Shown: one piece after another, positions 1 through 9,792 of the stretch
Numbering within the stretch: the first letter of the stretch is position 1
How the letters are laid out: each line of letters starts with the position of its first letter
Assembly (NCBI RefSeq): GCF_018399035.1
Contig: NZ_CP073760.1
Coordinates: forward strand, 496,001-560,000
Direction: 5' to 3'
Origin: Thiocapsa sp.
GTDB taxonomy: Bacteria; Pseudomonadota; Gammaproteobacteria; Chromatiales; Chromatiaceae
Length of the DNA: 64,000 bases
Made by a program: the position numbers and the translations under genes
The notes under the pieces: model-generated
Told to the model about the DNA's origin: nothing
Database searches by the model: none
Seen by the model: the letters and a program-made list of their open reading frames with translations, nothing else

Positions 1-1
1 G

Positions 2-1533
<1,532 letters not shown>

Positions 1534-1536
1534 CCC

Positions 1537-1908
1537 ATGGCGATACCGGGCGCGTCCAACGGGTCCCTCGCGGGACAGCAGCGTATCCTCAGCTTCGCGA
1601 TCAAGGACAAGGCTGCGCTCTATGCCGCCTTCATGCCCTTCGTCAAAAACGGCGGACTCTTCATCCCGACAACGAAACGCTACCAGCTCGGCGACGAGAT
1701 CTTTCTTCTGCTGCAGTTGATGGAGGAGACCGAGCGCATCCCGGTTGCCGGCAAGGTGGTCTGGGTCACGCCGCCGGGTGCCGAGGGCAGCCGTGCGATC
1801 GGGGTCGGCGTGCAGTTCAGCGACCAGGATAAGGGGATGGCCCGCCGCAAGATCGAGGACTATCTCGTCGGCGTGCTCAACTCGGATCGTCCCACACACA
1901 CCATGTAG
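1537..1908 (+). CDS. pilZ: PilZ-domain protein, type IV pilus type
   Basis: A 123-residue single PilZ domain. By position (immediately after holB, before tatD) and by sequence (VKNGGLFIPTTKRYQLGD, then GVGVQFSDQDKG) it corresponds to the founding PilZ of type IV pilus assembly. The RxxxR and D/NxSxxG motifs used to bind cyclic di-GMP are not evident, as is known for this branch, so it probably acts through protein contacts on twitching motility. No pilus genes are nearby. Confidence 0.88.
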   Translation: MAIPGASNGSLAGQQRILSFAIKDKAALYAAFMPFVKNGGLFIPTTKRYQLGDEIFLLLQLMEETERIPVAGKVVWVTPPGAEGSRAIGVGVQFSDQDKGMARRKIEDYLVGVLNSDRPTHTM

Positions 1909-1946
1909 TGTAGCCGTGCAGAGATTCCGAGACCGTCCGAGATCAT

Positions 1947-2012
1947 CTTCGTTGTCGTTGTCGTAGCCCTATCGATTGTCGATTACGACAACGACAACGA
2001 CAACGACAACGA
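1947..2012. repeat. Hexanucleotide repeat forming a long inverted repeat
   Basis: Two runs of a CGTTGT / ACGACA hexamer face each other in the pilZ-tatD gap. The left arm at 1947-1964 (TTCGTTGTCGTTGTCGTA) is the exact reverse complement of part of the right arm, which runs about 1983-2012 and contains more units. The transcript could fold into a hairpin with a stem of about 18 bp. Unequal arm lengths suggest slippage. It may attenuate or separate tatD from the upstream genes; this is inference. Confidence 0.8.
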
Positions 2013-2052
2013 ACGGTATGGATACATCTGCCGTGCTGCACTAGGAGAGCGA

Positions 2053-2850
2053 ATGTTCGTCGATTCCCATTGTCACCTCGATCGGGTGGATCTTCGCCGA
2101 TACGATGGCGACTTCACCGGTCTCATGCAGGCGACCGCCGACGCCGGGGTCACCCATATGCTCTGCGTCTCGATCGATCTGGAGCACTATCCGGACATGC
2201 GACGCCTGGTCGATCCCTTCGAGCAGGTCGCCGTCTCGGTCGGCGTGCATCCGAACCAGGAGCACGGCGAGGAGCCGACCGTGGAGACCCTGGTGGCTCT
2301 GGCGGCGGATCCGCGAAACGTCGCGATCGGCGAGACCGGACTGGACTATTTCCATCGCGATCTGGATCCCGCTCGGCAGCGCGAGCGTTTCCGCGTTCAC
2401 ATTGCCGCGGCACGCGCGTGCGGAAAACCGCTGATTATCCACACGCGCGATGCGCGCGAGGACACGATTGCGGTCCTGCGCGAGGAGGGTGCCGATGCGG
2501 TCGGCGGGGTGCTGCACTGCTTCACCGAGAATTGGGAGATGGCGAAGGCCGGCATGGATCTGGGTTTTTATGTCTCCTTTTCCGGGATCGTCACCTTCAA
2601 GAACGCCGAGGAGCTGCGCGACGTGGCCCGCCGCGTCCCGCTCGATCGCCTGCTCATCGAGACCGATTCGCCCTACCTTGCACCCATGCCCCATCGCGGC
2701 AAACCCAACGAGCCCAAGCTGGTCGCCCATGTCGCGAGCCGTATCGCCGAGCTGCGCGGGATGGATCCGGAGGAGATTGCCGCGGTCACACGCGAGAATT
2801 ATTTCCGACTGTTCGCTTGCTCGGGCCGTTTGTCGCCGCAGGGTAAATAA
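2053..2850 (+). CDS. ycfH: TatD-family metal-dependent hydrolase
   Basis: A 265-residue TIM-barrel deoxyribonuclease-type hydrolase. The metal-binding HxH is in DSHCHLD at residues 4-10. Other family signatures are GETGLDYF near residue 95, IIHTRDA near 131 and ETDSPYLAPMPHRGK near 201-215. An AGGAGAG ribosome site lies 6-10 bases before the ATG. It closes the tmk-holB-pilZ group. Its last 52 bases overlap the 3' end of the convergent pap gene. Confidence 0.93.
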   Translation: MFVDSHCHLDRVDLRRYDGDFTGLMQATADAGVTHMLCVSIDLEHYPDMRRLVDPFEQVAVSVGVHPNQEHGEEPTVETLVALAADPRNVAIGETGLDYFHRDLDPARQRERFRVHIAAARACGKPLIIHTRDAREDTIAVLREEGADAVGGVLHCFTENWEMAKAGMDLGFYVSFSGIVTFKNAEELRDVARRVPLDRLLIETDSPYLAPMPHRGKPNEPKLVAHVASRIAELRGMDPEEIAAVTRENYFRLFACSGRLSPQGK

Positions 2851-4358
2851 CCGGCCGTCGGTTCCGGGTCGTGTTTGAGCGCCTCCCGCACGGTGTCGCA
2901 CACCGTCTTGAGCACCTTGATCCGCGCATAGGGTTTGTCGTTGCCCTCCACCAGGGTCCACGCCGCATGCTTGGTGCTGGTGCGCACCACCATCTCGTTG
3001 ATCGCGTCCTTGTATTGCGGCCATTTCTCGCGGTTGCGCCAGTCATCTTCGGTGATCTTGTACTGCTTGTACGGGACACTCTCGCGATCCTTGAAGCGTC
3101 TGAGCTGCTCGTCCTGGCTGATGTGGATCCAGAATTTGAGCAGGATCACGCCGCTGTCCACGAGCTGCTCCTCGAAGCGATTGATCTCCGAGTAGGCGCG
3201 TCGCCACTCGGCATCGCCGGCAAAACCCTCGACCCGTTCGACCAGGACACGTCCGTACCAGGACCGATCGTAGAGTGTGATGTAGCCCGCCCGCGGGATG
3301 TGGCGCCAGAAACGCCACAGATAGTGGTGTGACTTCTCCTCGTCGGTGGGCGCGGCGACCGGGATGGCGCGATAGAGGCGCGCATCGATGGCGGTCGTGA
3401 TCCGGCGGATCGCGCCGCCCTTGCCGCCGGCATCCACACCCTCGAACATCAGCACGGTCGATCGCTTCTTGTTGTAGGCGCTCCAGGCCAGCTCGTTGAT
3501 CTCGGTCTGCAGGCGCTTCATCTCGGCCTTGTAGGTGTCCTTGTCCAAGGCGAGCGAGAGATCCAGTTGATCGAGGAGCGTGATCTGGGCATTCGCACCG
3601 CTCGGCAGCTCCGGACTGCCGCTGCTGGTCTTACGCTCGTCCTGAGGGGTCTCGCCCAGCCGCGAGCGGATGGCGTGCAGAAGGGTCTTGCCGACGGTCA
3701 GGTCGCGGTAACGCCTGTCCTCGGCCTCCACCAGATACCAGGGACAGACGCCCCGGTCGGTGTGGCGGATGACCCGCTCGGCGACCTGCTCGAACGCGGC
3801 ATACTGCTCCGAGAATTTGCTCTTGTCCGGGAGCATCTTCCAGCGACTCTTGTCGTCGCGCGAGAGCTCCTTCAGGCGGGCCTTCTGGTCCTCTTCGGAC
3901 ATGTGGAACCAGAACTTCAGGATGAGTGCGCCGTCCTGGATGAGCATGCGCTCGAAGTCGACGATGCGGTTGAGCTCCCCGTCGAGCTCGGCATCGCTGC
4001 AATGTCCCTGAAAGCGATGCTCGATCGGGATCTGATACCAGCCTCCGAAGAGGATCGAGATCTCACCGCGGGGCGGCATGGAGCGCCAAAAGCGCCAGTA
4101 GCGAGGACGTGCGCGCTCCTCGTCGGTCTCGTCCCAGAAGGCGAAGGTTTGAACGCCGCGGGTATCCAGCCATTCGTTCAGCCGGTTCACCACCTCGCCC
4201 TTGCCTGCCGCCTCGACGCCCGAGATGAGCACGATGACCGGGATATCGGAGTCCTTCAGGTCGCGTTGCGCCGAGAGCAGCTCGGTGCGCAGCGCCTCCT
4301 GCTGCTCTTTAAAGTCGTCCTTGCTTACCGAGCGCCCCACTTTTGTCGATTCGAACAT
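2799..4358 (-). CDS. pap: Polyphosphate:AMP phosphotransferase (double PPK2 domain)
   Basis: Transfers phosphate from polyphosphate to AMP, giving ADP. The 519 residues contain two PPK2 kinase domains in tandem, as in known Pap enzymes. The first starts at ISGVEAAGKGEVVNRL (about residue 45) and the second at MFEGVDAGGKGGAIRR (about residue 304). The second keeps the YDRSWYGRVLVERVEG lid region, while the first reads FGGWYQIPIEHRF and is the more diverged copy. It converges on tatD with a 52-base overlap. The PhoU gene downstream on the other strand suggests a phosphate-storage theme. Confidence 0.92.
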   Translation of the reverse strand: MFESTKVGRSVSKDDFKEQQEALRTELLSAQRDLKDSDIPVIVLISGVEAAGKGEVVNRLNEWLDTRGVQTFAFWDETDEERARPRYWRFWRSMPPRGEISILFGGWYQIPIEHRFQGHCSDAELDGELNRIVDFERMLIQDGALILKFWFHMSEEDQKARLKELSRDDKSRWKMLPDKSKFSEQYAAFEQVAERVIRHTDRGVCPWYLVEAEDRRYRDLTVGKTLLHAIRSRLGETPQDERKTSSGSPELPSGANAQITLLDQLDLSLALDKDTYKAEMKRLQTEINELAWSAYNKKRSTVLMFEGVDAGGKGGAIRRITTAIDARLYRAIPVAAPTDEEKSHHYLWRFWRHIPRAGYITLYDRSWYGRVLVERVEGFAGDAEWRRAYSEINRFEEQLVDSGVILLKFWIHISQDEQLRRFKDRESVPYKQYKITEDDWRNREKWPQYKDAINEMVVRTSTKHAAWTLVEGNDKPYARIKVLKTVCDTVREALKHDPEPTAGYLPCGDKRPEQANSRK

Positions 4359-4449
4359 GCGTCATATCCTCATGATGCTGGATCCACTTCCGCGAAACGG
4401 CCGACTTCGGGGCTATGGTCTTCGCATGAGGCCGATCGAGCAAGCGTTC

Positions 4450-4534
4450 TAAAGCGCGTCCGGCAGGGTCAATACACCATACGCGTCGGCGCCGGCGTGT
4501 GCTGCTCGACAGACGGCGTGGGGGACGCGCTTTA
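4450..4534. repeat. 85-bp terminal-inverted-repeat element, variant copy
   Basis: Begins TAAAGCGCGTCC and ends GGACGCGCTTTA, perfect 12-bp inverted ends exactly 85 bp apart. The ends differ from the other copies in the window (TAAACCGCG...) by a paired G/C exchange, so complementarity is kept. The interior is unrelated to the other copies. An AT-rich stretch follows. It sits between pap and the PhoU gene. Confidence 0.75.
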
Positions 4535-4648
4535 GATATAGAAAATACAATGGGTTACTTGCGGTCACGAAATCGTCAGATTTTCCGGTTAAATTCGGGG
4601 AGCGCCAGCGCCGCCCCGACCCGATCGAACCCTGACGGAGAAGTCACC

Positions 4649-5314
4649 ATGTCGAATTTCAACCTGTTGTTGGACAAGAAACGCGATGCCTTGAAGGCCG
4701 ACCTCCTTGCCCTCGGCGAACAGGTCCGAGAGGCCCTGCAGCGCTCGCTCGACGCCCTGCGTCGACATGACCTGGATCTGGCACGCGCGATCGTTTCCGG
4801 GGACGACGAGATCAATCACGAGCGCCGTGTACTGGAGCAGCAGGCGCTCGTCGTGTTGGCGGCCTACCGGCCGGCCGGCTCGGATCTTCGCTTGATCGGC
4901 GCGTCCTTGGAGATGATCTCGGAGATGGAGCGGATCGCCGATTATGCCGCCGACATCGCGCGCATCTTGATGCGCTGCGAGGCTCGCTCGCTTCCCGCGG
5001 GCCCGGTGGCGCGGTGCGTGGACCTCGGCGACGCGGCGACCGCGATGTTCGTCGCGGCGATGCGCGCCTATGCCCGGGACGCCGACGAGGCGATGGCGCG
5101 CGCCGCTGCCGGGCGCGACAACGAGGTCGACAGTGCGGAGCGGGTCCTGATCGAAGAGATCCTCGCCTGGATTCGAACCAACCCGGAGGGCGCGCGAGTC
5201 GGCGTGTCGCTCCTGTCGATTGCCCACAACTACGAGCGGGTCGCGGATCGGGCAACCAATCTCGCCGAGCGTGTCGTCTACATCGCGACCGGCCACACAC
5301 CGGATCTCGATTGA
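4649..5314 (+). CDS. phoU: PhoU-domain phosphate regulator
   Basis: A 221-residue protein of two PhoU three-helix repeats (about residues 15-105 and 115-210). It shows the metal-site type sequences RLIGASLEMISEMERIADYA and LSIAHNYERVADRATNLAE. PhoU proteins restrain Pst phosphate uptake and PhoR signalling. The frame is open further upstream, but ATG 4649 is chosen because a CGGAG site lies 8 bases before it and the upstream codons run through the 85-bp element. No pst genes adjoin; the window's pstS is 49 kb away. Confidence 0.88.
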   Translation: MSNFNLLLDKKRDALKADLLALGEQVREALQRSLDALRRHDLDLARAIVSGDDEINHERRVLEQQALVVLAAYRPAGSDLRLIGASLEMISEMERIADYAADIARILMRCEARSLPAGPVARCVDLGDAATAMFVAAMRAYARDADEAMARAAAGRDNEVDSAERVLIEEILAWIRTNPEGARVGVSLLSIAHNYERVADRATNLAERVVYIATGHTPDLD

Positions 5315-5410
5315 TCTGCGATCGGGAGGCATCGACGTATCCCAAGCGCTCGTTCGGATGGTAGAGTTCGCTCGGTATAACGGATGGAGCAATCGGCCCG
5401 AGCCTCACCC

Positions 5411-5878
5411 ATGATCGACTGGACCTTTACCCCCGCCTCCCTTTGGACCCTGGTCGGTGTCCTGCTGATCCTGTCCGAGCTCGCGCTGCCCGGCGTGATT
5501 GCCGTGTTCTTCGGTGTCGCCGCGCTGCTGGTCGGACTGCTGCTGTTTCTTGATGTCCCGATCGCTCCGCCCGCCCAGATCCTACTGTTCGGTGTGTTGG
5601 GTGCCGGGCTTTTGTTGCTCGCGCGTCATCGCCTCAAGCCCTGGTTCCGGGGGCAGGTGGAGACCGGCGGGAGCGGCAGCGAGGTGCTGCCCGACGGCAC
5701 GCGCGCACGGGCGCAGACCGATTTCGCGCGGGGCGCGGGTGTCGTGACCCTCAACGGTGTTCGCTGGAATGCCGAGTCGGTGGATCCTATCCGTGCGGGC
5801 GACCCGGTCTGGCTCACCGGCCGGCGAGGACTTGTCCTGCAGGTCAGCGCAACGCCTCCGAGCACGAGCGAATCTTAA
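5411..5878 (+). CDS. NfeD-like membrane protein
   Basis: A 155-residue protein with two or three N-terminal membrane helices (about residues 8-75) followed by a small beta-barrel (OB-like) domain ending VWLTGRRGLVLQV, the layout of short NfeD proteins. These are usually encoded beside a stomatin-type SPFH protein, as here, and are thought to act with it in membrane microdomains. Start ATG 5411 places the first helix correctly; a start at 5384 is also open. Confidence 0.85.
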   Translation: MIDWTFTPASLWTLVGVLLILSELALPGVIAVFFGVAALLVGLLLFLDVPIAPPAQILLFGVLGAGLLLLARHRLKPWFRGQVETGGSGSEVLPDGTRARAQTDFARGAGVVTLNGVRWNAESVDPIRAGDPVWLTGRRGLVLQVSATPPSTSES

Positions 5879-6021
5879 GCCCAGGCAGGAGGCGTGTCGT
5901 TACGGAGAGAGCGATCGTCCTGTCTCGTCGAACCCGCGTCAACCGACGGCTCGCAGTATCCGCGAGCGCGGATTCCGGCAGGGGGTTAGGCGATTTTACG
6001 AGAATAGGCATCCCTTACGCA

Positions 6022-6106
6022 TAAACCGCGCCGGCTCCAGCGGTTCTGAAATCCGCCGGGGCCGATCCCATCCAAAAACATCGCATACCGCACTGGGCGC
6101 GGTTTA
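6022..6106. repeat. 85-bp terminal-inverted-repeat element
   Basis: Left end TAAACCGCGCC and right end GGCGCGGTTTA, 85 bp overall. An internal imperfect stem pairs CGGCTCCAGCGG with CCGCCGGGGCCG. Nearly the same interior occurs at 8963-9047 and 13438-13522. It ends 16 bases before the ATG of the stomatin-like gene, so it forms part of that gene's leader. Confidence 0.88.
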
Positions 6107-6122
6107 GGGGAGAAACAGCACG

Positions 6123-7076
6123 ATGGACGACCTGTACTTCAGCATCAGCACCCTGATCTCGCTCGTCGCGGTGGCGGTGATCGTGATCGCGTTGGCCAAG
6201 ACGGCGCAGATCGTCCCCCAGCGCTCGGCCTACATCATCGAGCGATTGGGGCGCTATTCGCGCACCCTGGATGCCGGATTCCACATCCTGATCCCCTTCG
6301 TGGACCGGGTTGCCTACCGCCATACCCTGAAGGAGGAGGCGCTCGATGTCCCCAAGCAGCAGTGCATCACCAAGGACAACATCGCCGTGAGCGTGGACGG
6401 GGTCCTCTACCTTCAGGTGATCGACCCCCAGTCGGCGAGCTACGGCATCACGGACTATCGATTCGCATCCATGAGCCTGGCGCAGACGACGCTGCGCTCC
6501 ATCATCGGTCAGATCGAGCTGGACCGGACCTTCGAGGAGCGCAGCCGGTTGAACGTAGAGGTCGTCAGCGCACTGGACGAGGCCGCGCAGCCCTGGGGCG
6601 TGAAGGTCATGCGCTACGAGATCGCGGACATCGTGATGCCCGGCACCATCACCGACGCACTCGAGCAGCAGATGCGTGCCGAGCGCGAACGCCGGGCGGT
6701 GGTGGCCCGCTCGGAGGGCGAGCGTCAAGAGAAGATCAATATCTCAGAGGGTCAGAAGATCCAGGTCATCAATCTCTCCGAAGGCGAGAAGGAGAAGCAG
6801 ATCAACGAGGCCGAGGGCAAGGCGCGCGAGATTCAGATGCTCGCCGAGGCGACCGCGATCGGGATCGAACGGATCGCCGCAGCCATCGAGAAGCCGGGCG
6901 GGAAGGATGCCGTGAGTCTGCGCATCGCCGAGCAGTATGTGCGCGAGTTCGGACGCATCGCCCAGTCCGGGACCACCCTGATCTTGCCTGCGGAGCTGAG
7001 TAATATCGGTGCGGCAGTGGCGGGATTGGCCAAGACACTCCAAACGGTGGATACGGCCGAGGCGCGTCGGCTCTGA
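6123..7076 (+). CDS. qmcA: SPFH/stomatin-like membrane protease-associated protein
   Basis: A 317-residue SPFH (band 7) protein of the QmcA/stomatin-like type. One N-terminal membrane helix (about residues 7-27) precedes the SPFH domain with VPQRSAYIIERLGRYSRTL and the conserved QTTLRSIIGQIELDRTFEER. A long charged coiled coil rich in E and K (about residues 180-260) follows. It forms large membrane-bound rings that organise proteins such as FtsH in other bacteria. Partner NfeD is just upstream. The start ATG lies 16 bases after an 85-bp element, with GGGGAGA as ribosome site. Confidence 0.93.
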   Translation: MDDLYFSISTLISLVAVAVIVIALAKTAQIVPQRSAYIIERLGRYSRTLDAGFHILIPFVDRVAYRHTLKEEALDVPKQQCITKDNIAVSVDGVLYLQVIDPQSASYGITDYRFASMSLAQTTLRSIIGQIELDRTFEERSRLNVEVVSALDEAAQPWGVKVMRYEIADIVMPGTITDALEQQMRAERERRAVVARSEGERQEKINISEGQKIQVINLSEGEKEKQINEAEGKAREIQMLAEATAIGIERIAAAIEKPGGKDAVSLRIAEQYVREFGRIAQSGTTLILPAELSNIGAAVAGLAKTLQTVDTAEARRL

Positions 7077-7201
7077 AGCCTGAGAGTGATGGCGGCAAGG
7101 GTCGGTGGCCGGCGTGACCCGAGCCATCCCGGGCGTCGGCCCCCGAAAAGGCGCACCTGCGCCTCTTGACTCCGGCTTCCGGTCGATTCCGGGAAACTCG
7201 G

Positions 7202-8761
7202 TCAATAGGCGTTTTCGGTGTTGAAGAGGGCGAAAGGCGTCCTGAACATGATGTAAAGGTCGAGCAGGATCGACCAATTCTCGATGTAGTAGATGTCGTA
7301 CTCGACCCGCTTGTGAATCTTTTCGGGCGTGTCGACCTCGCCCCGCCAGCCGTTGACCTGCGCCCATCCGGTGATTCCCGGTTTCACCTTGTGGCGGGCG
7401 AAATAGCCGTCGACGACCTGCTCCCAAAGACGTTGGTTCGTATGCGCGTTCACCGCATGGGGGCGCGGACCGACGAGCGACAGCTCCCCGCTCAAGACGT
7501 TGAAAATTTGCGGGAGCTCGTCGATCGATGCCTTGCGGATGAAGCGCCCGACCCGGGTGATCCGAGAATCGCCCTTGGTGACCACGCGCTTGGCGAGCGG
7601 GTCGGAGAGGTGGTGATACATCGATCGAAACTTAAAAACCTCGATGACCTCGTTGTTGAACCCGTAGCGTTTCTGTCGAAAGAGGATCGGCCCCGGACTA
7701 TCCAGCCGGATCGCGAGCGCCGTCGCGAGCATGACGGGCGACAACAGGATCAAGGCGGCACTGGCGACCAGCAGATCCAGGATCCGCTTGACGATCGCAT
7801 CCCAGTCCGCGACCGGCCTGTCGACCACGTTGACAAAGGGTACACCCCCGATGAACGAGGAGGCACGATCGCGAAAGTCCAGACTGGCGGTATGCGCCGA
7901 GAGTCGGATATCCACCGGCAGCACCCAGAGCTGTTTGAGAAATTCGAGTAGCCGCCGTTCCGCATTGATCGGAATCGTCACGATCAGCATATCGACATGG
8001 GCAATGCGGGCGAACTCGACCAAATCTGCAACGCTGCCGAGTTTCGGGTATCCCGCGACGATGGCGGGCGATCGGTCGTTCTTGCGGTCGTCGAAGATTC
8101 CGCAGATGCGTGTCGCTTGGCTCGGCTGCTGCTCGATATCGCGGATCAAATTCGCGGCGGCCTCGCCTCCTCCCACGATCACCGCTCTGTGCTCCAAGCG
8201 ACCCTTTTTAGTCCAATGGCGCAGCAGAAAAGCGAGTCCGAGGCGCATGCCGAGCAGCGCCAAGAGCGTCATGCCGAACCAGAGTCCGAGCCAATCCGGC
8301 GGGAGTGCGGGCCTGTAATCGAACAGGAGCGGGACCCCAAAGAAGGCTCCGAAGATCAGAGAGAGGCCGATCGTGATACGCGTCAGCTGCGGCAGCAGGG
8401 TACGCATCACGGAGACCTGGTAACAGTCCGCTGCTTGAAACACCAGCGTGACCAGAACGACGCCTGCGAGGATTGCCAGAACCGCAAGAGGATGAACGGT
8501 GACTGCCCCGGCCGCCGAGACCAAGGTCAGCGCACCGAGCGATGCAACGATCACCGCATCGACAACACGGACGACTCCGGTCAAGACAGATGCGGAGATC
8601 GTGGATGCCCTGAGGCTCTCTGCAACGGCCAGCGCCTGATCGGAGAGTTTTCGGGTCTTCCGCCCCGGGTCGTCGTCCTTTGAAACCCCTTGCTCTTTTG
8701 CGCTCGGATCGACCACAGTCACGCTCTTCAGCAACCTCGCAGAGAGTTCTTCCGGAAACAT
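7202..8761 (-). CDS. Undecaprenyl-phosphate sugar phosphotransferase (WcaJ type)
   Basis: Starts exopolysaccharide or O-unit synthesis by placing a sugar-1-phosphate on undecaprenyl phosphate at the inner membrane. It has 519 residues: four N-terminal membrane helices (about 55-200), a Rossmann-like domain (HRAVIVGGGEAA), another membrane segment (LVASAALILLSPVMLATAL) and the catalytic bacterial sugar transferase domain (FRQKRYGFNNEVIEVFKFRS, KASIDELPQIFNVLSGELS, LVGPRP, KPGITGWAQVNG). The glucose-transferring WcaJ group fits best; the actual sugar is unknown. The frame is open to 8851, but ATG 8761 gives the usual length. No other polysaccharide genes adjoin. Confidence 0.9.
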   Translation of the reverse strand: MFPEELSARLLKSVTVVDPSAKEQGVSKDDDPGRKTRKLSDQALAVAESLRASTISASVLTGVVRVVDAVIVASLGALTLVSAAGAVTVHPLAVLAILAGVVLVTLVFQAADCYQVSVMRTLLPQLTRITIGLSLIFGAFFGVPLLFDYRPALPPDWLGLWFGMTLLALLGMRLGLAFLLRHWTKKGRLEHRAVIVGGGEAAANLIRDIEQQPSQATRICGIFDDRKNDRSPAIVAGYPKLGSVADLVEFARIAHVDMLIVTIPINAERRLLEFLKQLWVLPVDIRLSAHTASLDFRDRASSFIGGVPFVNVVDRPVADWDAIVKRILDLLVASAALILLSPVMLATALAIRLDSPGPILFRQKRYGFNNEVIEVFKFRSMYHHLSDPLAKRVVTKGDSRITRVGRFIRKASIDELPQIFNVLSGELSLVGPRPHAVNAHTNQRLWEQVVDGYFARHKVKPGITGWAQVNGWRGEVDTPEKIHKRVEYDIYYIENWSILLDLYIMFRTPFALFNTENAY

Positions 8762-8854
8762 GATCGACCTCGGATCGGGCGATGAACGACTTGATCGAAA
8801 GAATGCAAATTTTGCACCAAAAAGCAAATTCGAGACGCTGGACCTCAACACACC

Positions 8855-8939
8855 TAAACCGCGTCCAGAGCGAGATGCTCACTTTCGAGTGAGCTCGAAG
8901 TTTGGTGAATCCACGACCCTTAGCAGGGGACGCGGTTTA
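8855..8939. repeat. 85-bp terminal-inverted-repeat element, first half of a dimer
   Basis: Ends TAAACCGCGTCC and GGACGCGGTTTA, 85 bp apart. The interior holds a hairpin CTCACT-TTCG-AGTGAG with a UUCG-type tetraloop. A 23-bp AT-rich spacer (8940-8962, mostly A and T) joins it to the second unit at 8963. It lies upstream of the sugar transferase gene. Confidence 0.87.
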
Positions 8940-8962
8940 AAATTTTATATTTTTTAATACTT

Positions 8963-9047
8963 TAAACCGCGCCGGCTCCAGCGGTTCTGAAATCCGCCGG
9001 GGCCGATCCCATCCAAAAACATCGCATACCGCACTGGGCGCGGTTCA
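8963..9047. repeat. 85-bp terminal-inverted-repeat element, second half of a dimer
   Basis: Left end TAAACCGCGCC and right end GGCGCGGTTCA (one base off perfect). The interior is essentially identical to the copy at 6022-6106. The dimer spans 8855-9047. Bases 9048-9263 beyond it, up to the Hpt gene, hold no gene that I can support. Confidence 0.87.
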
Positions 9048-9263
9048 GTTTATGCGCTGTTTTTTAACGTTGCGCGACGGCTTTGTAACGCAATGGCTCG
9101 CCGCAAGCCCGTCGAGCTCGCACCTGATGGGTTGCGCCGATGAGCGTGACGGCTCTATACGGCATTGGAGATCGTCAAAAAACGTCGAAATGTCCGGAAG
9201 GGTGTCATTCCGTGATCTGATCGCGGCTCCCTCCTCGGCAGGCATCCGGCGGGTGGGGGTCTG

Positions 9264-9620
9264 TCAACCACGCAAGGCTTCGAGGAGTCGGCTCGCCTGC
9301 GACTCGACAGCGGCAAAGTCCCCCGACACCAGTACCGGATCGCCCCGCCGCGCCGTACGCTCCAACGCTTCGATCGCTTCGTCCAAAGCCGGGACGCCGC
9401 AATATCGAGTTGCCCCACGCACCTGATGCGCGTGCTCGGCCAGAGCGACCCAATCGGCCTCCGCAATGCAGGCGCGAAGCTCCTCGATCTCTGCGGGCAA
9501 CCCCGCCAACAAGACGTCCAGCAACTCGCGAGCAAGATCCGCGTCCCCACCCGCGCTCGCGAGTGCAGCGGTATCGTCTCGAGCCGGCAAGCCGTCAAGC
9601 TTGGAGCGTTGATCGATCAT
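9264..9620 (-). CDS. Stand-alone histidine phosphotransfer (Hpt) protein
   Basis: A 118-residue four-helix Hpt domain. The phospho-accepting histidine is probably H65 in AEHAHQVRGATRYCG, matching the family pattern HxLKGxxxxxG. In related genomes the neighbourhood of rlmD and cysM often carries the BarA hybrid kinase, whose C-terminal domain is an Hpt of this type. Here only the Hpt module is present and no kinase is in view, so it presumably relays phosphate for a kinase encoded elsewhere. Confidence 0.85.
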   Translation of the reverse strand: MIDQRSKLDGLPARDDTAALASAGGDADLARELLDVLLAGLPAEIEELRACIAEADWVALAEHAHQVRGATRYCGVPALDEAIEALERTARRGDPVLVSGDFAAVESQASRLLEALRG

Positions 9621-9792
9621 GCGTATCGCCGTCCAAAAAAGTCGCCTCCATACCGATACTCTAAAGGTTTAACGCCCGCGACGTCCAGACAGAGCCGGAC
9701 GAGTGCTGTTGCAGCTTGGTCGATGTTCGATGCTGGTGCAGAATGACCACAGCCAACCTCATCCCGCGGCGCGACGCCGATGTGAGCAGAAG

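Noticed and set aside
8940..8962. A rho-independent terminator formed by an 85-bp element plus the T-rich spacer
   Set aside because: The stem would enclose a loop of about 60 bases, and copies occur upstream of genes in both orientations, so termination is not the evident role.
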